Origin: Limnomonas spitsbergensis
Lineage: Eukaryota; Chlorophyta; Chlorophyceae; Chlamydomonadales
Assembly: GCA_037349105.1 (NCBI GenBank)
Contig: JAYJMM010000094.1
Location: forward strand, 2,604,001-2,668,000
DNA: 64,000 nucleotides
Reading direction: 5' to 3'
Positions 42,241-55,695 of this stretch are shown piece by piece. The position numbers and the translations under genes were made by a program. How positions within the stretch are numbered: position 1 is the stretch's first letter; each line of letters begins with the position of its first letter. Below the pieces are notes generated by a model. That model did no database searches. It saw only the letters and a list, made by a program, of their open reading frames with translations, and was not told the DNA's origin.

Positions 42241-45200
42241 TCACTTGCGTACGTAATTAGCGCCACAACGATTGAGGCCCATCATATCCAACATGCCCGT
42301 CCCAAACGCGCCGGCCGGTGCCCCGCTGCCATCCCCTGCCCCCCGCTGCGCCACAGTGCCTGCGCTCCCCCCCGGTTGTACTGCCATCTTGATCTGCCAG
42401 CTCAGGTCCTTAACAGCCTTGTGGGCATCCGCCAGCTGTTGCTGCAGGGCCGAGATCTCCACCTCAGCAGAGCTAGCTCTCCGCGTCTAGGGGGGAGGGC
42501 AACAAAACAACATCAGTGCTCCAGAAGTGCCAATCAACGGGAAAACAGAGCCATCCCATCGGTAGCACACATATTGACGCCACATCGCTCCATAAAGTAA
42601 GAAACCACACACCCAGCCAGCTCCCCATATCATGAAGGGAGGGGGGAGGTGGGCAGACAAATCCCTGAGCGAGACAGAACCGGTCATGGCCCACCTGCAC
42701 TGCTGCCGCCAGCTCTGCCTCCTCCGCCCGCCTCTGGAACTCTTCAATCAGCTCCTCGAGTTGTGGCTGCCCGCCGCCGCTGCCCGACCCTGCAGAGGCG
42801 GCCGCAGCCCATACCTGTCGTCTGGTGTCCTGCCCCAAGCGGGATCGGGTGCCCCCGCCGCCCTCAAAGCCGCCTCCAGCCGCCCCGCTGCCATCCTCGC
42901 TGTCATGCCGAGCTAATGCGAGGGTGAGCTCAATCTTAGCAAGCTCAGCAGCCTCAGCGCGGATCTCAGCCTCGTCAGCGCGGCAGGCCTCGTCTGCCAG
43001 GCGAGACTCTGCAAGCGCCGCACGTCGCTCAGCCTCGTCCTCCCGGGCGGCCACAGCGGCGGCGACGAGACGATCAAAGTCGCGTCTGGGTGTAAGGCAG
43101 GTGAAAGGGGCAGGAGCATTCGGAATCAGCACTTGGATAAAAGGGGGTGAGGGGTCAAAGGTGTGGAGAGGTAACTCAGGCTGAGCTGCAAAGGGCTGAG
43201 GTCCAAGGGCTCAGGCATTTGGAATAAGTCACAGACTCACAGCTGTAAGCATTGCAAGTCGACCCAGCCCTTGTCCATCCAATAACTCTTCCCTGCCCCC
43301 TTCCCCCCTCCCCTCTCTGTGGCCGCCCCTGCACAGTCAAAGAACACGCGTGGAACAGTGATAGGACTTAGGATGGTCCAATTTTCTCACTTGATTTGTT
43401 ATGCTAGATTGAACTTCGCTTCTAAGTTGGGTTGTGAGCCCACAAAGACATGAGATCCCATCCTCCTGCAGCCCTGCCCTACCCGGTCCCCACCTTAGCT
43501 GCAGGTCATCTCCACTGGCCGCCTGCTCCGCTGCCTGCGCTTGCTGCAGTGCTGACTCAGCCGACACCACTCTAGCAGAGGCATCAGCAGCAGCCCGCAC
43601 CTGCAGCACCAGAGTTGACGAAGTGCACTCTAAACCACCTTAAAAAGGGAGTACCGAGCGGCCACCACTGGGCCCATGGGGACCCAACCTTGATCTGCCT
43701 ACGGTTGGTCGCCCTGGTAGTGTGGCCTGCTACACCAGGCCATTACGGCCGTAGGCCACAGTGGCGCGGTGTAGGAGTATTGCAGCTGAAGCACCCTAAC
43801 CTAGACACAGTGCAGCACCTGGCCGCCACAGCAGAGTGAGGCTTCAGGGATGAGGCAGGGTACCGGCACAATGCCAGCATTGACTAAATGAACACGACAC
43901 AAGTGTCGTACATGACTGAAGTCCCCTCGCTCCCCACACACTGATGGGGAGCTTCTTGACATCTGCAGCTGGTTTCTTCCATCCATACCGACATACTCAG
44001 CAGATATGCCTGTACGGATGGAAGCATCACATGGGTCTAATGGTTTGGTTTCACAGTTTAACATGTGTTTGCAATCTTCAAACCTTGTGCACACAAGGCG
44101 TGGCGGCGATTTCAACAACATTTGGTTTTGGGGCGCTTGAAAGCATTTAACACTGCAGAGGTTCAGCCATGCCATGAATCTCAAGCTTTCTGTTATAAAA
44201 TTCAAATAACAGTATAGCCCCCAAACCAAGGCCACCTTCGGGGATCTTACCTGTTCTTGAAGCTGCACCTCCATCCGCTCCAGAGCCGCCCGCAAAGCAC
44301 TGAGCTGCTGCTGGATGACCTGGTTCTCTTTTGCTGTGGCCGCCGCTTGACTCTCCGCAGCTTCCACCTGCACATGTCAGATCAGAATCGGAATCAACCA
44401 ACCAGGGAATGAGCATAGCGAATGGTAGAGAGGAATTGACAACTGAGACAGGCGGCTGAGAACGTGCATCCTCACATGCGTTCATTTAGGTGCACGCCAG
44501 ACCACACTACGGGAGCCACCAGGCGTCCACCACTCGGTCAATGGGTACCAAACCTTGACCAACTGACAGCCGGTGGCTTCAACAGCAGAGCTTGCTGCAC
44601 ATAGCCCTGTCGGTCCTAGGCTGGGCTGAAGCTGATGTGTCGCTCAAGCGTAAAATGATCACAGGGCCTCTTGTACAAGGTACAGGCCACGTGAAAATGC
44701 AAGGAAGCAAAGAAATAGAGGGTTTGCAAAGGTATCACACGTGAAGGACCTCGGAATAACGTATGTTTGCAAGGCCCCATGTAAACCCTGAACCCCAACC
44801 ACCAACCCTTAACAGAAACTTCCCTTACATGCACGATGTCCGCACCTTGGCCACAGCCTGCGCAGCCTGCTGCCGAGCTGCTCGCGCCTCCTCGGTCAGC
44901 GCCTCAATCTGTTCCTGCAGCTGGGCCTCTCCTGAGCGGAAGCTGCGCTGAACCTGCACAGTGCACACAGGCCACCAGGGGAAATGAAGGACACATCAGC
45001 CACCGGGACGGTGGACAGCCAGGTCACCAAATGCAAGGGAGGGCTCATGAGCCATAATGGCAGTGAGGCCCTGAGGAACATCAATCTGCTCCTGCAGCCG
45101 GGCCTCTCCAGAGCGGAAGCTGTGCTGAACTTACTCATAGGCCACCAGGAGCAAGGACACAAAATCAGCCATCAGCCAAGAGGATGGTGGGGACATCGGG

Positions 45201-48200
45201 GCTGCTATACATTCCCAGCCCACTGGACATGGCACATCTAGGTCCCATCCTCCACCTGATGCACCTTCTGATGGACATACACACAATGCACAACTTGATG
45301 CTGAACCCACACACCCTTATCCCCCCCCCCCCCCCCCTACTACCTTCCCTCTTATGAGTCTTATCCTCTTCTCCCCGACCCCCTCTCCCTCAACTCCTCC
45401 TCCTCTACCCCGCTCCTTTCCCTTCCTCTGGCCTTCTCCCTCGCCTTGGCCCACCCCTTTCCTTTCCCTTCCCTTGCTGTGGCCCTCTTCCCCCATGCCT
45501 ACCAGCGCAAACTTCCGGCTACGTTCTGCCGCCTCCGCCTCCAACAGCGAAAGAGACTCCTCCAGTCCGCGCTGACGGGACGTAGCTGCAGAAGCGGTTG
45601 CACGCGCACGGTCTGCTTCGGCCTCAAGCTGAGCCGCTCGTTGGCGGAGCTCGGATACCTTGCACATAGTACGGGCAGTCGGGCATGGGCACGAGCATGG
45701 GCATGGGCAATTGGGCACAGGCACAGGCACAGGCATGGGCGCAGGCAAGCAAAATGCAAAAAAACATGGGCAATTGGGCATATGAGCATGGGCAGCACAG
45801 CGGCAGTGCTTTGTGTTTGTACAAGACTCACAGCATGCGCAAGATTTGAAAGTGAAGACAAATCAGGGAATCAGGGAATCAGGGTGTGCGTGTACCAGTC
45901 AGCTGAGACATGTGCGGTGATGAAAGCAGTAACAACATTTCAGAGACCAGAGCAGCGCGCCAACGTCTAGGTATGGGGTGCTCGTGATAAATGATCCAGG
46001 GTTGAGCTCATGCTAACATGCACCTACAGGTCAAATGCCCTGCTCCTATGACCTTGAGTAGTATCCAGCCAAAAGATCTGAATCCAGAAGACCCCCCCCA
46101 AAGCTTGAAAAGCCCTAAACCCTCATGCCCTTAAATGCACCTGCACCTACATCTATCCCGTCATGACCCCACCTCGCCCCCTTTCACAGCCACCTCCAGA
46201 GCAGCAACGCGCAGCCTGCCCGACTCCTCCCGCTCAGCAGCAAGCTCCGTCTGTAGGTCAGTCACCTTGGCCTTCAGGGCCTCCTCGCGCTGGGACGCAC
46301 TCGCCGCTGCAGTGGCCAGCAGCACCTGCAAGGGGGAGGCGATGTGGAAGCAGCCTCAATTAAACGGTTCCGTGTTTTGACCTCTTTACTGCATACAAGA
46401 CGGCACTCTTTGTAGGCATTTTTAAATCAATTTACTGTCAAGGCATGTTTCATATTTCAGCTATAGAGATGCAGTACAGGAGAATACGGACAGCTGAGAT
46501 CGACTACATAGCAAATTATCCCAGGCCTGGCCACGACGACGAGCTGGGAACGTCCAGAGTTTGTTTGATACTCGCGGGTCCCAAGTTCCGGTTGGCGCTC
46601 CGTCAAACAACAATCACCATACGCATCGCTGACCTTTGCTGACTCCTCAGCTAGTTGAGCAGCCGCCCGGGCCTCCAGCCTGCGCCGCAGCTCCGCCGCT
46701 TCGCCCGCTGCCACCTCCCGCTCCACCTCCAGACTGCCCCGCATGACAGCCAGCTGCGACTCCAGCTGAGCGCAGCGCGAGACCGCTGCTGCCACCTCCG
46801 CTTCCAGATGCGAACTACGTGCAACAGACGCTGCCAGCTCCCCTTCAAGTTTGGAGCTGCGGGCTATTGCCGCTGCCAGCTGCGCCTCAAGTAGTGAGCA
46901 GCGTGCAACAGCCGCCGCCAGATCCGCCTCAAATTGCGTGCTAAGTGCACCGGCCGCTTTGATCTGCCCGAGGAGCTCTGCGTCCCGCTCTACGGTGCGC
47001 TGTCGCTCGTGGCCGGCCTCCCCAGCCCGCCGCTCAGCTGCCTCTGCAGCTGCCTCCAGATCGCGACAGCGCCCCACAGCCATCTCCACCTCCGCTTCTG
47101 CTGCATTCAACCGCAGATGGATTGCCGATGCCTCTGACTCTGCCACCTCCCTTGCACTGGACAGATCACGGGACGCTGCCCTGAGCTCCTCCTTCAGCTC
47201 AGACACCTGGGTGTGGACAGGGGAATACTGTCATCATATGTTTTCTCCACAAGGCTCAAAGGGCGCAGCTCTTTCGGAGAAGGGTAGTGTTGCTCACAGG
47301 TTCCCCATTCCAACACCATCTGGCCGCAAGGTTCAGGGCATCAAGGCATCAGCCATAGATGGGGTAGGGTCGGACCATACATGTGTCAATCAGAGGCGGC
47401 ATTCAGAAAACGGGAACCCGAAGATGCAACAATGGCGACCCTCCCTTGGCATGAGAGAGGGTTCATTGAGGCCTGTAGCCCCCTTGCCCCCCACAGCTGT
47501 TGCAGGGTTGCCTCACCCGTCCCTGTGATGAGGCTGCCGAAGCCAGCGCGGCCGCCAGCTGAGCCCCCTTCACCACCAGCTGACTCTTGAGCTCTGCTAC
47601 ACTGCCAGACTCGCTCATCAGCTCCGCAACCGCGCGCTCCAGTTCCCCTTGGCTCTGCGCTCAGGGTCAAAGGGTTAGGCGCCTGTCAGGGTATTGCCTC
47701 GACAGCATTCAAGGATGAAAACACCATCATTCCAATACCGGGCCAGGACGGGGGGGGGGACAAGGGGGGGGCGGAAATCAATAGCTTGGCAATAATAATA
47801 TTGCATCCCATCCCCTCCTTGATACTTTTTTGTCCCAGTGCCTATATATGCCAGTGTTACAGCCTTGATCAGAGCTGGGTAGGGCCACATCATGTTCCTA
47901 CTTACAATGGACGGCAAAAGTGCCAAGATTACCCTGTGTGCACACCCAAGGCTGATGGCCCCATTGTCAGCCAGGCATGCTCTCACCGCCTTCAGGTCCC
48001 ATTCTCTCCACTTAAAACCCTAGACCCTACTGGATAACGCTGGCCCCTCTGAGATCCTCCCGTCAGAAGAGATCATGTCAGAGAAAGAAAGTGCACCTGC
48101 ATGAGCCTGGCCTCATCCTCATACACAACCCACCTGTACGAGCCTCAACACCACCTGGGACGCAGCTTACCTGCTGAGAGCCGTGCTACATCCACATAAG

Positions 48201-51200
48201 TAACTCGATTGCGTGAGACTCGCCTGATCTCGGGACGCAACCCACCTGTGTGAGCCTGGCCCCCGCCTGATACGCCGCGGACTGCGCGTCTTGCAGCTCC
48301 ATCTGGGCGTCTTGCAGCTGTGCCTCCCGCTCCGCCAGTTGCTGCGACACGGAATCCGCGGCTGCAGACCGCGAGCCCTCCAGCTCCTCTGTTAGGGAGG
48401 CTGCTTGTCCCTGCGCCTCAGCCAGCTGCTCCTGCAGCCGCACTGCCCTGCCGAGGGCATCGGCCAGCTCTGAGCGCGCCTCCCTACAAGCCACCTCGGA
48501 ATCCTCACATCTGCACTGAGCCGCATCCAGCTCGGTTCGTGCTACCACCAGGGCCGACCTGTCAGGAGGGGCGAGCGCATCAACCAGGTGGAGGACAAGG
48601 GCGGGCCCAGGGCACTGCAGGCTGCAGAAATGAGGGTTCTCCAGATACAGCTTTCGACTTTCAACACTTACTGGACGCCGAATGACACACTTACCTGCTC
48701 TGTGCCACCTCCTGTTGCAGGGAAGGGGCTTTGGCCAATACTGGTTTTGAACTTCAACTCATGCTGGAAGCTGCATGACACACTCACCTGCCCTCCGCCA
48801 CCTCCTGCTGCAGGGTGGCCACTAGCTGTGTGTAGCTTGTGCATGAAGCCTGGCTCTCATGACAGAGCCCCTCAGACCTGGACAAGGCCATCTCAAGATC
48901 CTGACCGCAACACAGGTTGGAATTTATTAATGAATACATTCATTATGGTAATGCATGACTTATCAGAGACAGATTACAATATAACCGGTATGCAGCAAGG
49001 TGGGCAAAGCAATCGCATGTCCTGGCAATGTTAATGATGAACGGCAGGGTCCACTGCGGTCGTGACAAAGAGGTGATCCAGCGTCAGGGCATACACCTGC
49101 ATGATCCTTGAGTGTGCGTGGGAGCTCAGGCAGCGCGAATATAGAGGCAAGGCGCAGGCAGGCAGGCAAGGAGCAATCATTGGTGGGCAAGGGCTGGACC
49201 AGAAAGCCTGTTTTGAGGCCAATGGAGCAGCTGGAAACAGCGCCTTTGGGGGAAGTGGGTCAGAACGTCCGAACAACTGCCACCACCGAGACACCACACA
49301 GCACTGACTGGCCACAACAGATAGGCTATGCTGCAGTTAGGCCAGTCAGGCAGGACAACGCGAACGGATGGAGCCCTTCGCACCTGAACTTGAGTCAGCA
49401 GCTGCTCATTCTGCGCAGCAACAGCACGTGCAGCAGCCTGCGCTTCACATAGGTGATCCAGAACCAAAGACTGCTGCCCCCCGGCCCTGTCCCCTCCCGC
49501 TCCGTCAGCACCGCCCCCGCCTTGCAGCAGCAACAGCACCAGTGTGGACGCCAGGTCAGCCGCCTCCCCAGCGAGGGCCGCTCCCCGCTGCTGCGCCCGC
49601 GCCACTTCACCAGATGCCGCCAGAAGCGGCCCGTCAGCTGCGGCCACTACGGCAGCCAGCTGCTGATCCGCAGCGGCAAGGTTGCGCTCGGCCAGTGTTG
49701 CGCGCTCGCAAGCCTCGGCCTCCGCCTCTTCAGCCTCCCCGACCCGCTGCTCTGCCACCTGCAGGCGTCGCTCTATGGCCTCCATCGCTTCAGCCGCGCT
49801 ACCTCGCACCTCTGCATCTGCTGCCCGCAGCTGTACCATGAGCCGGGCATGCTCGGCCTCCATAGACTGCAGGTCTGATGCCTGACCGGCACACTGCCCC
49901 TCTGCAGCAAGAAGGAGCCGCTCAAGATCAAGTGTCCGCTTCGCCCCCTCCGCCGCTGCCTCCGCCCCCACAGCCTCCTCTTTGGCAGCCGCCTGCAGCT
50001 CCGAAACAGATGACTTACTAGCAGCCAGCTCTTCCTCAAGAGCCACTATCCGCGCATTGGCCGCGAGCGTGTCCGCCTGATGCGTTGCCTCGGACGCCGC
50101 GTCTGCAGTTGCCCTTGCGCTCGCAGCAGATGCCAGGGCAGACAATGCCTTGGATGCGGCCAGCTCCTCCTCCAAACCCGAGATCCGCTTTGTGGCTGCA
50201 AGCATGTCCGCCTCTGACGCTGCATCGGAAGTTGCCCTGGCCGCCACAGCGGAGGTAAGCAGCTCCTGGACCTGCTGCTGCAGAGAGGCAACTTCCGCTA
50301 GGGCCTGCAGATACATCCATGAACAAAATAGTCATGAACAAGGAAATGGATACATGCCTGGAGGTACGCAATGGGTACACACGAACAGTGCCTCCTGGAT
50401 TGCATGATGGCGGTTTGTGGTCACTCCAGGGCTCAAGCATGGCCGTAGCCTGAAACATGTTATTTTCATTACAATTAAATCACGCCAGCTGGCCAGCTGC
50501 CACGACGAGCGCAGGATTTGGTGATGCAACTCATGAGGTGCCACATCCATCGTACAAGGCAGCCAACCCAGCCTCATCCATTCCCACACCTGCGGAGAGC
50601 CACGCACCTGTTCATACTTTGGCGTCAGCTCTGCCAGCTGAGCCTTATAGTCCGTCGCAGCCTTGGCAGCTCTCCGGCCCTTGGCCTCGTACTGCTTGGT
50701 GGTTTCCTGCGAGGCTGCCAACTGCTCCCGCAGCTGAGATACCGCATCCTCTGAAGTGCCACTACTGGAGGCTGCTGCTGCTGCTGCTGATGATGATGAT
50801 GCCCGGAGCGCCTCCATCTGCACCTTGATCGATGCAATCTTCACACAGATAGGGGGGGGATGTGAAGCTGAAGTCATCAGGTGCCTCTGGCTCAACTATC
50901 ATGGAGTAATGAGGAAAAACAACTGTCCGGAGGTCCCCCCCCGCCCCCACCATCAGCCCTACCCCAATCCACGACTTCCAGCATCCCAGCCAGTTCACTT
51001 TCCTCCTTATCTATGCCTCAGGCATGTAATCACACATACACATGCAGATTTGATTTGCCTTCCCTCGGGTATGAAAACAAATACTGCTGCCCTCAGGGCA
51101 AATTATCGACCCAAACTCTTAATTTCTGACTGCAAAATGGTGTTCACAATCGATATTTAGAATATTAAACGATCCCTTCACCCGAAACAACGTTCATTAT

Positions 51201-54200
51201 CAGGGAAAGCAAAGCAAATCTACAGTACACATGCAGCAGGCCATTGTCATTCCCATAACAAGTAAGTGTTCCATTATTGTGTTCTGCCCTCTGTAACTCT
51301 AGCCCCAAGGGAGAAGCCCCCATGCCCCCTCCACCCACCTGCTTATCTGCTGCATGCAGGTCTGCCCCCTGCTGCTCCAGCCGGCTGTCCTTAGCAGCAT
51401 GCGCCGCCCGTAGCCCCTCAATCTCAGCTAACAGGGCCTTACGGGAGGTCCGCTCGCCCTTGAGCTGCTCGCGAACATCCTCCAGCTCACCCAGGGCCTC
51501 CGAGGCTGCCTGAGGAAAGCAGGGTGGGGGGTCAATGGGGAGAACATCTCGCAGGGATTTTAGGGTGGTTCAGATCACTCAGGGATCCATCGGGAGCTAG
51601 TGTTGGTGGGGCCTGGAGGACCTCACCACCATCATCAGGCTCTCCTGAAGAGGTACAGGGATAGCCGGGCCGGCCTCGGGGTTTAGTGTGCAGGGTACAG
51701 GGATGGAAGATGAGGGGTTAGATTTTAGGGTGCAATGAGCAGGGTGCAGGGATCTAGATGCAAGGATCAGGGATCAGGAACAACAACGTGGAAAGTTTGT
51801 CGCTTGGTTTCTACCGGTACATGGGACTTGCACCTGTATGGAAACATATCTGTATTCGTGGAGCATGTCCCCAGGACAAATTGTATCGGGGGCTCATACT
51901 CTGTGCTGCATTGCACATTTCTTAAGGTAGGTGACAGCCAGGTACATTTTAACAAAGGGGGCTGCCAGATACCCATTTGCGGATCCTGGCTTCAAAATTA
52001 TAACATGGCCCTTCAGGTGCCCAGGCCGTACATCTTCCACTGCCTCCAGTCGCTCCTGCAGCCGGGCATTCTCCCTGGCTAAGCTGATGTTGGAAGCAGC
52101 AGCCGCAGCGTACCCCAAGCTGGTGTCTGTTTGGTGTCCGTTAGACCTGAGCATCCCACCGGGCACCTGCTGCAACAGGCGGGGGGGCGATCTGTTGGGC
52201 TCCACCCTCTATGTAAGCCTCACCTAGCAGCTTCTGGCTAGCTATCAAGCTGCTAGGTGGGGCTTACACTCCACACCTGACCAGTGAGTAAACAATCCTC
52301 AGCAGGGACAACCCTCCCCCCTCAACCCTCAACCCTAAACACGCCTCAGCAAGGACAACCCGTCATCTAGGCACTTCAGGAGGGTTAGGGGGAGGGTTTA
52401 GGTTCTCCCCTTGGTTCAGATTTAGTCCAACTAGTACCACGGTGTAACGAGCTAGTACCAACTGGTACTCAAAGTAGTGGGAAATGTACACCATTAAATG
52501 CATACTTTGTGTACTGTAGATTGGCTTAGCTCAGGGGTCTTTGCCTTCCCTCATAATTAACATTCTTCGGGGTTGAGGGATCCATGAATTTACTAATGAT
52601 TGAAAGTCGACGCCAGTTTTCAGCCAGAAATTAAGAGCTTTGGTCCATTATTCGCTTCTAGGGCAGCATTGAATAAATGTTTCTTTCATTTCCGAGGGGA
52701 AGGCGAATCAAATCTACGGGAAGGAAAGGTTTTTTTAAATCAATAAAATAATGGTAGTGGGAAACATTGTTTTTAAAAAGACGGAACTGAGAGAGGGATC
52801 TAAATTAGCAGGTTCTCTAAATATAATCCGCGTCACCCAGGGACACCTGCCCCATCAACGCACCACATGCGTTCAGGGTGGAGGCCTGCCCTTAAATCGA
52901 AACCCAATAGCCCAGGGGCATCCGCCCCATCGGCAAACCTGATGGATTCAGGGTTAATTCAGGTCTTCAGGGTATGAGGCCCACCCTAAATCAAAACCCA
53001 ATAGCCCAGGTGCACCCGACCCATCACCACACCTGTCGGGGCCCATCATCTAGGGATACCTCCTGGAATTCGTCATCAGCAGCCTGCATTAGCATTTGGC
53101 TGGGGGTCCTGAAGGCTGCAAGTGAGCTGTCGGGTGGGGCTGGGGCTTTGAAGGGCGGAGCTGAGGAGGGGTGGCTGTTTCGACGGGGGGTGCGTAGGGG
53201 GCTCTTGAGCGGAGTCTCACACTCATAGGGCTGGGATCAAGAAGATGGCAGCAGGGAGGGGTGCATGGGAGGGGGATCAGTGCCATAGGGCCGGGTGTAC
53301 CGTGCATGGACCAGAGAGGGATGGTATGAGATGAGGATAATCGTTAAGCAGGCAGTATGGGCTAAGCAGGGGCTAAAAACAAAGCACGCATTTGTTAACA
53401 ATTAGAAGGGTGAGAAGAGGGGCATGATCGGGGCAGAAGGTAAATAGTGACAGCATGCTCCGGGCTTGGGGGCATTGCTGAAGACTGTGAGAGATTGATG
53501 TCCACAAATGTGCAAATGTGGATAGCCCCAATGTGCCATGCACATTTGGATCCGCATGGCATGCAGACAGCCTCCATGCCAACCAACGGTCACAGCATGT
53601 CATGCGAGGGCAGTCAATATGTGGTGGGCAACAATCTGCTGGATATTACAAAACACATCATTTGCAGCATCAGGATCAGATCAGATACCATGCAACAGGT
53701 CCAGAGGCATTGCTGAGCATGTTGGAGGATGCATGCCTACGAAAGAAGGGCAATCAGAACCTGGAATGGCCATTATATGGCTAGTATGCTGTGTTATTGA
53801 ATGGAAAGAGGAGGGAGGCCTCGTTGTCCTTGATATTTGTACCCCTCATAAAAATGTCACAGTATTAGCACGAGGGGTCGCGACCAGGACCGCCATCTGT
53901 CTGCACCTGTTTCTGCATGGGTCGGTCGGCCGAGGGCTCGATGGTGAGCACGGAGTTGGCCAGAGTGTTCATACCAGATCCTAGCTGCTCCCGAGCTTGA
54001 CTCTACACGCGAGAAGGAGAGGAGAAACAGGGGGAGGAAACACGGCATGGGAAAGGAGGACACGACACTGTGTGACCTCTGACAGCATCGCCCTATGATA
54101 CCGGTATGCCAGATCGGCATGATGCACAGCGTCATCATATCGCGCGACACATTTCAATGATATGATTGCATGCAGATCCTCCTGCATGCTAGCTCCACGC

Positions 54201-54332
54201 AGTTGTATGTAGCAGGCGTCAAGCAAGGCGACGCACCAGCGTCGAGTCCAGACCCGCATCCTTGACAGCCTTCGCGGCAGCAGCCTGGACCTGCGCCGCT
54301 GCCTTGGTGAACTCATTCAGGGAGTTCCACAT
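42241..54332 (-). CDS. Large coiled-coil protein, golgin-like, 1418 codons
   Basis: Eighteen exons: 54332-54237, 54002-53907, 53230-53060, 52208-52032, 51509-51339, 50838-50608, 50304-49384, 48900-48788, 48558-48246, 47654-47517, 47206-46634, 46325-46194, 45658-45503, 44953-44846, 44367-44251, 43600-43494, 43085-42695, 42486-42241. Every junction agrees in phase (most are phase 0) and the sum is 1419 codons including TGA. The N-terminus reads MWNSLNEFTKAAAQVQAAAA, recalling amphipathic golgin starts, then a Pro/Ser-rich linker. From about residue 160 nearly everything is Ala/Glu/Leu/Arg-rich heptad-like coil (REQLAASQETTKQYEAK, ELAASVARSSHLEAEVAA). The C-terminus has EISALQQQLADAHKAV and a short Gly-rich tail. 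A Golgi tether or ciliary scaffold are both possible. The exon may extend upstream (acceptor before GACGTCCCG), so the start is tentative. Confidence 0.83.
52216..52266. repeat. Hairpin in an intron of the coiled-coil gene
   Basis: The arms aagcctcacctagcagctt and aagctgctaggtggggctt are inverted repeats with one mismatch around a loop of about 13 bases. It sits just upstream of the acceptor at 52209 on the sense strand. Confidence 0.7.
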
Positions 54333-54769
54333 GTCCGGGACGTCCTGGCGCAAGATTGAACGGGGTAACTACTAACGGTAAGTCCAATTGCAGATCACAA
54401 AGCAATGTCCTAATGATGCATGATCGCTTTCAAGTGCGTGCCTCGATATGCTCGCTCGAGCTCGCGGTCTCTAAGCCGTAAATGGGTGAATCATGTTTGT
54501 ACGTTCATACCAGGGAGCTGTCGCGGGTATCAGGGGTCCGCAGATGCTTCTTGCGAGTTGCTTCTCCCGTACCGTATACCGTTGTTTTAGTCGGATTTGG
54601 TTTTATGGTGGGTTTTTTTATTAATCCAATCTTAAAAACCAATAGTTCCAGGTACAAAACAAGAAAACCAACCATACAAAATCAATAGTTTGGGGTACAC
54701 CAGGGTTTTCAGCTGCATTTCGCGCATTTTCGTGCCTATTCAGTCAGAGTAAACCAATCTCCATGTACA

Positions 54770-55141
54770 ATGAGGAGGCAGTTCAAATTATTTGAGGCAG
54801 TCGATAGAGCGAAGGCAAAGGCTACAGAGAGGGCTGCAGACCATGCTCAAGAGCTTTCCGACACATGTGACGACCTATCAGCAGTGATTACAGGTGGCAT
54901 TGCCCCGCCCCGTCCTTTTCCTCTTTCCCTTCCTTTCCTTTCTCTCCTTCCTATCAATAAAAATTGGACAATGCAAGCCAAAAGAGTGTGCGAGGCTCGG
55001 GGCAGCTCCACTCGGCACTCGTCGAACATCCCCCTCTTCCCGTTCAACGAGCGGGCGAGGTTGTTGGCTGTTGCTAGGATGGAACAACCCGCGGCCCTAC
55101 CACCCTCTTGTTTCAGCAGTAATTTACTTGCAAGTCCATGA
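54770..55141 (+). CDS. Possible captured coding fragment inside the Mutator-like element
   Basis: A 123-codon frame whose first 42 residues (MRRQFKLFEAVDRAKAKATE, then ADHAQELSDTCDDL) look like a soluble helix. The part after a possible donor (ACAG|GTGGCATTG near 54892) is low-quality Pro/Leu/Phe-rich. It could be one exon of a host gene captured by the element, as in Pack-type elements, or a chance frame. No transposase motif was seen. Confidence 0.3.
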   Translation: MRRQFKLFEAVDRAKAKATERAADHAQELSDTCDDLSAVITGGIAPPRPFPLSLPFLSLLPINKNWTMQAKRVCEARGSSTRHSSNIPLFPFNERARLLAVARMEQPAALPPSCFSSNLLASP

Positions 55142-55386
55142 AATATATTTTCTGCTTAGTGAATATATTTACTTTAGGAGGAGGACAGCTTACAAAGTTG
55201 CAGGCCTTGTTTAGGGACTTTTCAGGGGGAAACCAAGTTAAAGCCCATTAAATGTGTTTTTGCTAAAACCATAAGGGTAAAAACCAATAGTCTCAGGTAC
55301 AACTAAAAATCCCATAGAAAACCAACCGCGTTTAAATGCAAATTCCGGGTTAAAAAAAACTCAGATACAAACTAAATCCGACTACA

Positions 55387-55695
55387 GTACCTCCAGGTCA
55401 CCCAAAATCGAAACGCATTATTTATAATTGAATATCATTTCGGAATCAGGGCGCAGTTGCGGAGCTCCAAAAGAAATGGTAACCTGCAGGTGGGGACTTT
55501 GGCACCCTAACCAACTTTGCATGGGTTGGGAGGCTCAGGAGTCAGGACTGGGCGCCCGGACGCTGTTAGGGTGCCAGCGTCACCACCTGCAGGGTACCAT
55601 TCTCTTTTCGAGATCCGCGACTGCGACCCGATTCCAAAATGATATAAAATGGTAAATAATGCGATTCGATTTTGGGTGACCTGGAGGTATACGGC
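55387..55695. repeat. Inverted repeat with arms of about 125 bp
   Basis: The left arm begins acctccaggtcacccaaaat and the right arm ends in its reverse complement. The arms pair through words such as cgcattattta, ggaatcrggkcgcag, ctgcaggtggkgac and ggcaccctaac, with a loop of about 55 bases. It forms the right half of the Mutator-like element. Confidence 0.8.

Noticed and set aside
42780..42815. A separate intron within 43085-42695
   Set aside because: The only candidate (GTATGG to CTGCAG) would be 25 nt, too short, and the frame is open straight through.
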